Below, in pieces: positions 17,719 to 25,486 of a stretch of 64,000 nt of DNA. Positions within the stretch are counted from its first letter, which is position 1. Each line of letters opens with the position of its first letter. The stretch comes from Rubrivivax sp. (GTDB taxonomy: Bacteria > Pseudomonadota > Gammaproteobacteria > Burkholderiales > Burkholderiaceae_C), in assembly GCA_004210455.1 (NCBI GenBank), contig SEFA01000010.1:18849-82848 (forward strand). Reading direction: 5' to 3'. The translations under genes and the position numbers were made by a program. Under the pieces are notes generated by a model, which was not told where the DNA came from, made no database searches, and was given only the letters and a program-made list of their open reading frames with translations.

Positions 17719-18012
17719 ATGAAGCGTTCCCTGATCGTTGCCGCCACCGCTGCTGTTCTGTCCCTGGGCGTCGCCACCGGCGCCATGGCGCAAGCCGCCT
17801 CCAGCCCGACTTCGGGCTCCGTGGACCAGGCGAAGGCGCTGAAGAAGCAGGCCGATGCCGACTACAAGGCAGCCAAGAAGGCCTGCAACGCCATGAAGGG
17901 CGATGCCGAGAAGCAATGCGAAAAGGACGCCAAGGCGACCCACGAGAAGGCCGAAGCGGATGCCAAGGCCATGAAGGAAAAGGCTGAGGCCGACAAGAAG
18001 GCGATGAAGTAA
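17719..18012 (+). CDS. Small secreted Lys/Ala-rich helical protein
   Basis: Function unknown. A strong ribosome site (AAGGAG) precedes the ATG. A signal peptide ends at AMAQA (about residue 25). The 70-residue mature part is a highly charged single helix of Ala, Lys, Asp and Glu in a repeating KAEADAKAMKEKAEADKKA pattern, with two Cys residues. Proteins of this kind are periplasmic and often mislabelled as TolA-like. It is followed by a strong hairpin, so it is monocistronic and probably well expressed. Confidence 0.83.
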   Translation: MKRSLIVAATAAVLSLGVATGAMAQAASSPTSGSVDQAKALKKQADADYKAAKKACNAMKGDAEKQCEKDAKATHEKAEADAKAMKEKAEADKKAMK

Positions 18013-18038
18013 CGGACCGGTTCTTCCCGTCCCCTCCT

Positions 18039-18075
18039 GACGCCGGGCGCCGCAGATGCGGCGGCGCCCGGCGTC
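18039..18075 (+). terminator. Strong GC-rich hairpin
   Basis: A perfect 15-bp inverted repeat (arms 18039-18053 and 18061-18075, 7-nt loop) begins 27 bp after the stop of the small secreted protein. No U-tract follows, so it may act as a transcription pause or mRNA-end protector. Confidence 0.65.
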
Positions 18076-18162
18076 GTCGCGTCACGTCGTCACGTCGTCA
18101 CGTCGTCGCGTCACGTCACGTCGCGTCACGTCGCGTCACGTCGCGGCGCGTCGCGGCGCGTC
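18071..18162. repeat. Cluster of short CGTCACGT/CGTCGCGT repeats
   Basis: About 90 bp made of interleaved copies of cgtcacgt, cgtcgcgt and cgtcgcggcg. It separates the hairpin from the 3' end of the EF-hand gene. No coding frame uses it. Confidence 0.8.
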
Positions 18163-18239
18163 GGTGCACCGCGTCGCGTTGCAGGAATAGCCCCGGCGAC
18201 TCTAGCCCGACGCGTCGCGCCGGAACGGGCGAGGCCTGT

Positions 18240-18959
18240 TCAGACGGTGACGGTGAGCGTCGACCCCGACTCCGGCGTTGATGCAGAGCTGCCCGCCAAT
18301 GACAGATACCCGTCGGCCAGTCGTTGCAACATGGCTTGGATGGTGTTCGATTCGCTGTCGTCGTCGTCCTCGGCATCTTCTTCGGACATGGCGTCCGGGG
18401 ACTTTCCGCCAGCACCTCCAGGGCCCCTGGGCCCACCTGGCCCACCTGGCCCACCTGGCCCGCCGGGACCACCTGGCCCGCCGGGACCTCGGCCGCTTCC
18501 TGATCCCTCTTCCGCCACGGCCTGTGAGAGAGCCTGCTTGAACGCATCCACCTCGTCGCTGCTGAGATCGCCGTCGTCATCGGTATTGATGGCGTCGTAG
18601 AGCGCCTTGGCTGCCGAGGCTTCGCTGGAGGACGAGGTCGTGGTTGTCGTTGTCGTCGTGGAAGTAGACGTCGTTACCGTCGTCGATGCGGTCGACGACG
18701 TTTCCTCACTGCTGTCCGACGAACCGGCGGCGGCGAACTGCGCCGTGCTCAGGAACATCTGGAACTCGGGCGGCGGGCCCGGTGGCGGACCGGGCGGTGG
18801 ACCGCCCTGCGTCTGCGCGGTCGCGTCCTCGGAGGAGGCGTCGCCCTTGCGCTGGGCGGCGGAGGCGGCGTCGGTGGACGGGGCGGCATCGCTGCCGCCG
18901 ACGTTCAGGCGCTGGGCGACGCGCTGCGCCGCGTTCCAGCCGCCTGGATGATGAGACAT
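18240..18959 (-). CDS. EF-hand protein with Thr/Ser-rich and collagen-like Gly-Gly-Pro repeats
   Basis: An unusual 239-aa low-complexity protein. The N-terminus (MSHHPGGWNAAQRVAQRL) has no Sec signal. A GPPPGPPP stretch follows, then a long Ser/Thr run. A single clear EF-hand loop (NTDDDGDLSSDE) sits between helices at about residues 120-145. A collagen-like (GGP)n run of about eight units follows, then an acidic linker and a final helix (TIQAMLQRLADGYLSL). Calcium binding is likely; the loop has Asn at position 1. Lack of a Sec signal and a Ser-rich N-terminal half would fit a type III substrate, but that is inference: the T3SS is 20 kb away and no PIP box precedes it. Confidence 0.78.
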   Translation of the reverse strand: MSHHPGGWNAAQRVAQRLNVGGSDAAPSTDAASAAQRKGDASSEDATAQTQGGPPPGPPPGPPPEFQMFLSTAQFAAAGSSDSSEETSSTASTTVTTSTSTTTTTTTTSSSSEASAAKALYDAINTDDDGDLSSDEVDAFKQALSQAVAEEGSGSGRGPGGPGGPGGPGGPGGPGGPRGPGGAGGKSPDAMSEEDAEDDDDSESNTIQAMLQRLADGYLSLAGSSASTPESGSTLTVTV

Positions 18960-19116
18960 TCATCTGTGGAGTTTCCTTGCGGTGGGACAACCGGACGCCG
19001 GGCCGCACCGCGACGGCCCGGTCGTCCCTTCCCCGTTGGTATCGACCCATCATGGCGAGCAGTGATAGCGCGGATGTAGCGGCTTGATGTCAGAGGCGAC
19101 ACACAAGGATTTGAGA

Positions 19117-19136
19117 TACTGTACGCATCCACAGTG
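19117..19136 (+). promoter_or_regulatory. LexA-type SOS box upstream of the nuclease-helicase gene
   Basis: CTGT (19119-19122), eight bases, then ACAG (19131-19134) gives the classic CTGT-N8-ACAG operator, flanked by TA and TG as in tACTGT...ACAGTg. It ends 20 bp before the GTG start, where LexA would block transcription. DNA-damage induction is therefore expected. Confidence 0.75.
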
Positions 19137-19155
19137 ATCAAGCCTGACCCTCCCC

Positions 19156-21480
19156 GTGCCCTACACCGTCGCCGTCCGCGAGCTCTGCGAGTTCACCGCC
19201 AAGCAGGGCGACCTCGATCTGCGCTTCACGCCCGCGCCGACGGCGCAGGAGGGCATCGCAGGCCATGCGCTCGTCTACGAGCGCCGCGGACCGGACTACC
19301 GGCGGGAAGTGACGCTCAGCGGCGAGTTCCGCGACCTGCGCGTGCGCGGTCGCGCCGACGGCTTCGATCCGGGGCGCCGCCGTCTGGAGGAGATCAAGAC
19401 CTTCCGCGGCAGCCTCGATCGCCAGCGGCCCACCCATCGACGGCTCCACTGGGCGCAGGCCAAGGTCTACGCGTGGCTGCAGTGCCAGGCCGAGGACCTG
19501 CCCGACATCGAGGTCGCGCTGGTCTACCTGGAGCTCGGCAGCCAGGAGGAAACGCTGCTGACCGAGCGCTGCACGGCAGAGGACCTGCGCGTGCATTTCG
19601 AGTCCCTGTGCGAGCGGTTCCTCGCCTGGGCCGTCCTCGAGCTCGAGTACCGGGAGCGGCGCGATGCGGCGCTCCAGGCGCTGCAGTTTCCGTTCGGCGA
19701 CTTCCGCGTCGGACAGCGTCCCCTGGCCGAAGCGGTGTATCGCGCGGCGACCTCGGGCCGCTGTCTGCTCGCGCAGGCGCCGACCGGCATCGGCAAGACG
19801 ATGGGCACGATCTTTCCGTTGCTCAAGGCCGCGCCGGGCCAGCGCCTGGACAAGGTGTTCTTCCTGGCGGCCAAGACTTCGGGCCGGCAGACCGCGCTGG
19901 ATGCGATCGAGCGGCTGGCGCCCGCGACGCCGCTGCGCGTGCTGGAGCTCGTCGCCCGCGACAAGGCCTGCGAGCATCCGGACAAGGCCTGCAACGGCGA
20001 GTCCTGTCCGCTGGCCAAGGGCTTCTATGACCGCCTGCCCGCCGCGCGCGCGGCCGCCGTGAGCATCGGACACGATGTCAAAGCAGGCGCAAGCGCGAGC
20101 GGAAGCGACCACGAGCGCGGAAGCATCGCGTTGACGCGCGCCGCCGTGCGCGAGGTCGCGCTGGCGCACGAGGTCTGCCCGTACTACCTGAGCCAGGAAC
20201 TCGCGCGTTGGGCCGACGTGGTGGTCGGCGACTACAACTACTACTTCGACCACGGCGCCTTGCTCCACGGCCTGACGCAGGTGAACCAGTGGCGCATCGG
20301 CCTGCTGGTCGACGAGGCGCACAACCTTGTCGAACGCGGCCGCAAGATGTACAGCGCGACGCTGTCGCCGGAACGGCTCTTCCAGGCGCGCCACTCGTCG
20401 GGCGCGTCGGCCTCGCCGCTGGTGCGCAAGGCCCTCGACAAGGTGCGCCGGAGCTGGCGCGCGATCGACAAGGCGCAGGTCGAGCCCTACGCGGCCTACG
20501 AGGCTTTCCCCGAGTCCTTGCTGAGCGCGCTCCAGCACGGCATCGGCGTGATCGCCGAACACCTCGCGGCTCATCCCGACGACATCGACGAGGCGCTGCT
20601 GGACTTCCATTTCGAGGCGATGCATGTGGCGCGCGCGGTGGAGTCGTTCGGACCGCACTCGCTGGTCGATGTCCAGAAACCGGCCAGCGTCAACGGCAAG
20701 GCGGCGCCGTCGATCATCTGCATCCGCAACATCGTCCCCGCGCCGTTCCTGAAGCCGCGTCTGGCGGCGGCGCACACGAGCACGCTGTTCTCCGCGACGC
20801 TGCAGCCGCAGGCCTTCCATGCCGACCTGCTGGGGCTCCCCGAGAACCACGCGAGCGTCGAGGTGCCCTCGCCCTTCGACGCCAGCCAGCTGCAGGTGCA
20901 TGTGGCCTCGCACATCTCGACCCGCTACCAGCACCGACGGGCCTCCGTGCAGCCGATCGCGGACCTGATCGCCGCGCAGTACGGCCGTGCGCCCGGGAAC
21001 TACCTGGCCTTCCTCAGCAGCTACGACTACCTGGAACAGGTCGCGGCGCTGCTCGCCGAGCGCCATCCCGAAGTGCCGCAATGGCGCCAGTCGCGCCGCA
21101 TGAGCGAGGGCGAACAGCGCCAGTTCCTCGACCGCTTCACCGTCGACGGCCGCGGCGTCGGCTTCGCGGTGCTGGGCGGCGCGTTCGCGGAGGGCGTCGA
21201 CCTGCCCGGGCGGCGGCTCATCGGCGCCTTCCTCTCCACGCTCGGGCTGCCGCAGGTCAACGCAGTCAACGAGCAGATCCGGGCGCGCATGGAGACACTC
21301 TTCGGCGCGGGGTACGACTACACCTACCTCTACCCAGGCTTGCAGAAAGTCGTGCAGGCGGCGGGTCGGGTCATCCGCACGACCGAGGACCGCGGCGTCG
21401 TCCACCTGATCGACGACCGCTTCGCTCGGGCGGAGGTGCAGCGCCTGCTGCCGGCGTGGTGGGCCCCACCCCCGGCCTAG
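19156..21480 (+). CDS. DinG/Rad3-like Fe-S DNA helicase fused to a Cas4-like PD-(D/E)XK nuclease domain
   Basis: An ATP-dependent superfamily 2 XPD/DinG-type helicase, probably 5'-3', with an N-terminal nuclease module. The nuclease motif is D68 (GRADG) followed by E79-I-K81 (EEIKTF). Helicase motifs are Walker A PTGIGKT (K214), DEAH at D386-H389 (LVDEAHNL) and the C-terminal GGAFAEGVDLPGRRL. Four Cys residues between motifs Ia and II (CEH, CNG, CPL and CPYY) would hold the 4Fe-4S cluster. The start is GTG; no in-frame ATG lies closer, and homologues begin at the same YTVAVREL segment. A LexA box 20 bp upstream indicates SOS control. The probable role is processing of damaged or displaced DNA. 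Confidence 0.93.
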   Translation: MPYTVAVRELCEFTAKQGDLDLRFTPAPTAQEGIAGHALVYERRGPDYRREVTLSGEFRDLRVRGRADGFDPGRRRLEEIKTFRGSLDRQRPTHRRLHWAQAKVYAWLQCQAEDLPDIEVALVYLELGSQEETLLTERCTAEDLRVHFESLCERFLAWAVLELEYRERRDAALQALQFPFGDFRVGQRPLAEAVYRAATSGRCLLAQAPTGIGKTMGTIFPLLKAAPGQRLDKVFFLAAKTSGRQTALDAIERLAPATPLRVLELVARDKACEHPDKACNGESCPLAKGFYDRLPAARAAAVSIGHDVKAGASASGSDHERGSIALTRAAVREVALAHEVCPYYLSQELARWADVVVGDYNYYFDHGALLHGLTQVNQWRIGLLVDEAHNLVERGRKMYSATLSPERLFQARHSSGASASPLVRKALDKVRRSWRAIDKAQVEPYAAYEAFPESLLSALQHGIGVIAEHLAAHPDDIDEALLDFHFEAMHVARAVESFGPHSLVDVQKPASVNGKAAPSIICIRNIVPAPFLKPRLAAAHTSTLFSATLQPQAFHADLLGLPENHASVEVPSPFDASQLQVHVASHISTRYQHRRASVQPIADLIAAQYGRAPGNYLAFLSSYDYLEQVAALLAERHPEVPQWRQSRRMSEGEQRQFLDRFTVDGRGVGFAVLGGAFAEGVDLPGRRLIGAFLSTLGLPQVNAVNEQIRARMETLFGAGYDYTYLYPGLQKVVQAAGRVIRTTEDRGVVHLIDDRFARAEVQRLLPAWWAPPPA

Positions 21481-21523
21481 CCAGCCCCGGTCAGGCCCCA
21501 TGCTTGCCAAGGGACCCTTGACC

Positions 21524-22606
21524 ATGACTTCCCCTCGCGTCTATCGCTGCACCTGCGGCCATCGCCTCTACTTCCGCAACAGCGCCTGCCTGGCCTGCGC
21601 GGCACCGCTCGGCTTCCTGCCGGACGACCTGACGCTGCACGCGCTGCTGCCCGGGCCCTCTCCGGCGACATGGCGCATCGACGGCGTGAATGGCCTCTTC
21701 ACGCGTTGCGCGAACTTCCACACCGCCGCCGGCTGCAACTGGCTGCTGCCGCTCGATGACCGCCGTCGCGGTCCGCTTTGCGTCGCTTGCGCGCTCAACC
21801 GCACCATTCCCGATCTATCGGACCCGATCAACGCCGAACTCTGGGGTCGCCTGGAGCGCGCCAAGCGCCGGCTGGTGTCGCAGCTTCTCGGCCTGCGCCT
21901 GCCGGTCGCGCCCAAGTCGGAGGCCGGCGACCGCGGCCTCGCTTTCGACTTCCTTCGCACGCTGCCCGGCCAGCCGCGCGTGATGACGGGACACGCCTGG
22001 GGCGTGATCACCATCAACATCGAGGAAGCCGACGACGCGAAGCGCGAAGCCGCCCGCCAGCGCATGGGCGAGTCCTACCGGACGCTGCTCGGGCATTTCC
22101 GCCACGAGATCGGTCATTACTACTGGGACCGCCTGGTCGCCGGCACGACCTGGCACGAGCCCTTCCGGGCGCTGTTCGGCGATGAGCGCCTGGATTACGG
22201 CGGCGCGCTCCGGCGTCACCACGCCGCCGGCCCGCCGCCGGACTGGCCGCGGCGCTTCATCACCTCGTACGCCAGCGCGCATCCCTGGGAGGACTGGGCC
22301 GAGACCTGGGCCCACTACCTCCACCTGCGCGACACCATCGACACCGCCGGCAGCTTCAAGCTGCTCAGCACCGTCGATGAGGCACGGCCCCTGCCCTATG
22401 GACCTGAGGACCTCTGGTCGCCGGGACACGCCACCGGCCCGGACTTCCTGCGCCTGCTGCGCGACTGGCTCGCCATCACCAGCGTGATGAACGAGATGTC
22501 CCGCGCCATGGGCCAACCCGACTTCTACCCCTTCGTGCTGCAGCGCCAGGTTGTCCCCAAGCTGCACTTCATCCATTGCGTCGTCGAGAACGGCAGGACC
22601 CCATGA
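21524..22606 (+). CDS. Zinc-ribbon plus zinc metallopeptidase-like protein (DUF2248-type)
   Basis: A putative zinc metallopeptidase. An N-terminal zinc ribbon (CTCG, CLAC, then CGC/CVAC pairs) is followed by a helical domain with the HExxH site HEIGHYYWD (H194, E195, H198). A downstream Glu in WEDWAETWAHYLH is the probable third ligand. Family members are cytoplasmic, about 350 aa, and commonly found beside transglutaminase-like proteins. ATG 21524 places the first CxC close to the N-terminus; ATG 21500 is an alternative adding eight residues. The stop overlaps the transglutaminase gene by 4 bp, so the two are coupled. The substrate is unknown. Confidence 0.86.
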   Translation: MTSPRVYRCTCGHRLYFRNSACLACAAPLGFLPDDLTLHALLPGPSPATWRIDGVNGLFTRCANFHTAAGCNWLLPLDDRRRGPLCVACALNRTIPDLSDPINAELWGRLERAKRRLVSQLLGLRLPVAPKSEAGDRGLAFDFLRTLPGQPRVMTGHAWGVITINIEEADDAKREAARQRMGESYRTLLGHFRHEIGHYYWDRLVAGTTWHEPFRALFGDERLDYGGALRRHHAAGPPPDWPRRFITSYASAHPWEDWAETWAHYLHLRDTIDTAGSFKLLSTVDEARPLPYGPEDLWSPGHATGPDFLRLLRDWLAITSVMNEMSRAMGQPDFYPFVLQRQVVPKLHFIHCVVENGRTP

Positions 22607-23496
22607 TTCGCCTCGATCTGCACTTCGAACTGGACTACCGCATCGATTCGCCCTTCGGCGATTTCGTGTTCAACATCCAGCCGGCACAGACGGCGGCGCA
22701 GCGCGTGCTGCAGGAGCGCGTCGTCGTGACGCCGGACGTGCCGTGGCGCTCGGACACGCTGGCCGGCAGCCGCAACCGGCTGCTGCGCGTGCGAGCGCCG
22801 CAGGGGAACTTCCACCTGACCTACACCGCGAGCGTCACCATCGAGCACGGCATCGGCGATCCGGCGCTGATCGAGGAAACGCCGGTGGACGAGCTGCCGA
22901 GCGAGTTCCTCTGCTATCTGGCGCCGAGCAGATACTGCGAGTCCGACCGCCTGCTGTCCTGGGCCGATGCCGAATTCGGCCACCTGCCGCCGGGTTACGC
23001 GCGCGCCGCAGCGGTCGCGCGCTGGGTGCAGCGGCACATCGCGTATTCGCCGTACGGGTCGACCACGCAGACCTCCGCGCTCGACACGCTGACGGATCGC
23101 GTCGGCGTGTGCCGCGACCAGGCGCACGTGATGATCGCGCTGTGCCGGGCGCTCTCGATGCCGGCGCGCTACGTGACCGGCACCGACTACGGCGCGGATC
23201 CGACCAAGGCGCCCGACTTCCACGCCTATGTGGAGGTCTACCTCGGCAAGCGCTGGTACACCTTCGACGCGTCCGGAACCGGCATCCCGATGGGCTTCGT
23301 GCGCATCGGCACGGGACGCGATGCGGCGGACGTGCCGTTCGCGACGCTGTTCGGACAGGTCCAGGCGCCGTTCGCGCCGCTGGTCCGGGCGACGGCCTGC
23401 GGCGGACCGGGCCTCCAGCTGCCCGTCGACGTGGGCCACGCCTTGTCCACCGACGGCGATTCGGCGGGGTGTCACCTCGCGCCGATCGCGGCCTGA
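22603..23496 (+). CDS. Transglutaminase-like cysteine protease superfamily protein
   Basis: A 297-aa cytoplasmic protein of the bacterial transglutaminase-like superfamily, which includes amidases and proteases. It has an N-terminal beta region (about 1-100) and a catalytic core with C170 (GVCRDQAH), H207 (DFHAYVEV) and D222 (FDASG). The start ATGA overlaps the previous stop and the longer in-frame ATG at 22576 lacks a better site. The coupled zinc peptidase suggests the pair works on the same peptide or polyamide substrate, which is inference. A REP-like palindrome follows the gene. Confidence 0.9.
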   Translation: MIRLDLHFELDYRIDSPFGDFVFNIQPAQTAAQRVLQERVVVTPDVPWRSDTLAGSRNRLLRVRAPQGNFHLTYTASVTIEHGIGDPALIEETPVDELPSEFLCYLAPSRYCESDRLLSWADAEFGHLPPGYARAAAVARWVQRHIAYSPYGSTTQTSALDTLTDRVGVCRDQAHVMIALCRALSMPARYVTGTDYGADPTKAPDFHAYVEVYLGKRWYTFDASGTGIPMGFVRIGTGRDAADVPFATLFGQVQAPFAPLVRATACGGPGLQLPVDVGHALSTDGDSAGCHLAPIAA

Positions 23497-23518
23497 TCCT
23501 TACCGAGGACCGCCCCGT

Positions 23519-23565
23519 CCCTCACCCCAACCCTCGCCCGCAGTGCGGGAGCGGCGGGGTGAGGG
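23519..23565. repeat. REP-like palindrome
   Basis: Arms ccctcacccc (23519-23528) and ggggtgaggg (23556-23565) enclose an inner CCCGC/GCGGG stem. The composition matches the widespread proteobacterial intergenic palindromes starting CCCTCACCCC. It may also terminate the transglutaminase transcript. Confidence 0.75.
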
Positions 23566-23639
23566 TCGGCGAAAACCACGGACCGCCATTCGCACCATGA
23601 CAGCGATGCGTCGAATCTCAACCTTGTTCATTTCGTCTG

Positions 23640-23651
23640 ATCGTATACGAT
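23640..23651. promoter_or_regulatory. Palindromic GntR-type operator
   Basis: ATCGTATACGAT is a perfect 12-bp palindrome 6 bp before the GntR gene's start codon. FadR/VanR-type regulators commonly bind AT-centred palindromes of this kind, so autorepression is likely. Confidence 0.65.
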
Positions 23652-23657
23652 AGACGA

Positions 23658-24410
23658 ATGCTCCCCTGGATCAACGACACCTCCCCCGACCTGCTCGCCG
23701 ACGTGCGGGACACCTCGCTCGCCAAGCTCGTCCGTGACGAGGTGCTGAACGCGATCTTGCGCGGCGACCTGCCGCCGGGCCAGCGCATCAACGAGCCGGA
23801 TGTCGCCGCCCGTCTGCGCGTGTCCCGCGTCCCCGTGCGCGAGGCGCTGCGCGAGCTTGAAAGCACCGGCCTGGTCGCCGCGCGCAAGCACGCCGGCGTC
23901 TTCGTGCGCGTGCTCGATCCCAAGGAAGTCGCCAATCTCTACGAACTGCGCAGCCTCCTGGACGGCCACGCCGGCCGCCGCGCCGCGGCCCTCGGCCGTC
24001 CGCTCCGCGACGCGCTCGTGAAGCGCCTGGTGACACTCGGCCGGGAGATGAAGGCCAACGCCCGCCAACGCGACGTCCAGGCCTATTACGCCGCGAACCT
24101 CGCCTTCCACTGGGCCATCGTCGAGGCCACCGACAACGAAGCGCTGACGCGAACCTACCAGGGCATCGTCCAGCAGCTGCATCTCTCGCGTCTGCGCAAC
24201 CTGTCGCGCGACGTCGGCATGAAGGTATCGATCCAGGAACACGACCAGATCGTCGCCGCCCTGGACGACGGCGACGCCGCGCTCTGCCAGCGGCTGCAGG
24301 AACACCACGTCAATGCCGCGCACGACCGGCTGCTGGAGACGGAAGGCAGGCACGACGGCGAGCCCCCGGCCGATCCGTCGACCGGTCGCCCGGGCGACGG
24401 CATGAGCTAG
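23658..24410 (+). CDS. GntR-family transcriptional regulator (FCD domain)
   Basis: An FadR-subfamily repressor. The winged helix-turn-helix is at residues 15-80 (LPPGQRINEPDVAARLRVSR and PVREALRELE). The all-helical FCD ligand domain (about 95-225) carries metal/ligand positions such as the Asp in LLDGHAGRRAA and a His in NLAFHWAIVE. The C-terminal tail is disordered. It heads a run of genes for uptake and conversion of a small organic acid and probably represses them. The palindrome directly upstream is its likely operator. Confidence 0.93.
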   Translation: MLPWINDTSPDLLADVRDTSLAKLVRDEVLNAILRGDLPPGQRINEPDVAARLRVSRVPVREALRELESTGLVAARKHAGVFVRVLDPKEVANLYELRSLLDGHAGRRAAALGRPLRDALVKRLVTLGREMKANARQRDVQAYYAANLAFHWAIVEATDNEALTRTYQGIVQQLHLSRLRNLSRDVGMKVSIQEHDQIVAALDDGDAALCQRLQEHHVNAAHDRLLETEGRHDGEPPADPSTGRPGDGMS

Positions 24411-24497
24411 TCCGCGCCCGGGCGCGCGCCGGCGCACATCCCACCCAAGCAGGCACGAGGGCCATCACAAGAGCCCCGCTTCATCCGGAGACAAACC

Positions 24498-25472
24498 ATG
24501 ACGAACCGACGATCCGTGCTGATCGCCGCTCCCGCGTTGCTGCTCGCCGCACGACGCGCCTGGGCGGCGGACACCTTCCCCAGCAAGCCGATCCGCTACA
24601 TCGTGCCCGTGGCCGCCGGCGGCGGCAGCGACTTCATCGGCCGCGCGGTCTGCGAGCGCTGGGGCCATGCGCTGAACCAGACGTTCGTGGTCGACAACAT
24701 GGGCGGCGGCGGCGGCGTGATCGCCACGCAGGCCACGGCCAAGGCGCCCGCCGACGGCTACACCCTGATGCAGGGCTACGTCGCCACCCACGGCACCAGC
24801 CCCGCGACGCGCAAGCTGCCCTACGACGCGGTCAAGGACTTCAGCCCCATCGGCATGATCGGGGGCACGCCCAATGTGCTGGTCGTCAACACCTCGGTGC
24901 CGGTCAACGACCTCAAGGGCTTCATCGAGTACTGCCGCAAGAACCCCGGCAAGCTGAGCTACGGCTCCTCGGGCGTGGGTTCGTTGACGCAGCTGGTGAT
25001 GGAGCTGTTCAAGCAGCAGGCCGGCGTCTTCATGCTGCACGTGCCGTACCGCGGCATCGCGCCGGCCTTCACCGACCTGATGGGCGGACAGACCCACGCG
25101 ATGTTCCCCGGACTGGCCGCGGCGCTGCCGCACCTCCGCGCCGGCCGCGTGAAGGCGCTGGCGGTCACCGGCACCGCGCGCAACCCGACGCTCAAGGATG
25201 TGCCCACCTTGATCGAGGCCGGCTTCAAGGGCTTCGATGCGATGCAGTGGTACGGCGTCGTCGGCCCGGCGGGCATTCCGCCGGCCGTCGTTAAGCAGCT
25301 CAACACGACGCTCAACACCATCCTCAGGGCGCCGGACATGCGCGAGAAGCTCGCCGGCGAAGCCGTCGATCCGACGGCCATGAGCCCCGAGCAGTTCGGC
25401 CACCACATCCAGGCCGAGGTGGCCCGTTGGACCGCGCTGGCGCGCGACCGCAAGATCCAAGTCGACGATTGA
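24498..25472 (+). CDS. Bug-family periplasmic solute receptor (tripartite tricarboxylate transporter type)
   Basis: A periplasmic binding protein of the Bug/TctC family, expanded in Burkholderiales, which captures carboxylates or aromatic acids. It has a signal peptide (to about residue 24, AWA-ADT) and the family landmarks: FPSKPIRYIVPVAAGGGSD, a DNMGGGGG loop, the YGSSGVGSLTQL segment and VPYRGIAPAFTDLMGGQ. No TctA/TctB membrane subunits are adjacent, as is usual for orphan Bug receptors. The ligand may be the acid metabolised by the downstream PrpD-family enzyme. Confidence 0.95.
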   Translation: MTNRRSVLIAAPALLLAARRAWAADTFPSKPIRYIVPVAAGGGSDFIGRAVCERWGHALNQTFVVDNMGGGGGVIATQATAKAPADGYTLMQGYVATHGTSPATRKLPYDAVKDFSPIGMIGGTPNVLVVNTSVPVNDLKGFIEYCRKNPGKLSYGSSGVGSLTQLVMELFKQQAGVFMLHVPYRGIAPAFTDLMGGQTHAMFPGLAAALPHLRAGRVKALAVTGTARNPTLKDVPTLIEAGFKGFDAMQWYGVVGPAGIPPAVVKQLNTTLNTILRAPDMREKLAGEAVDPTAMSPEQFGHHIQAEVARWTALARDRKIQVDD

Positions 25473-25486
25473 AGGAGAGCACCCCC

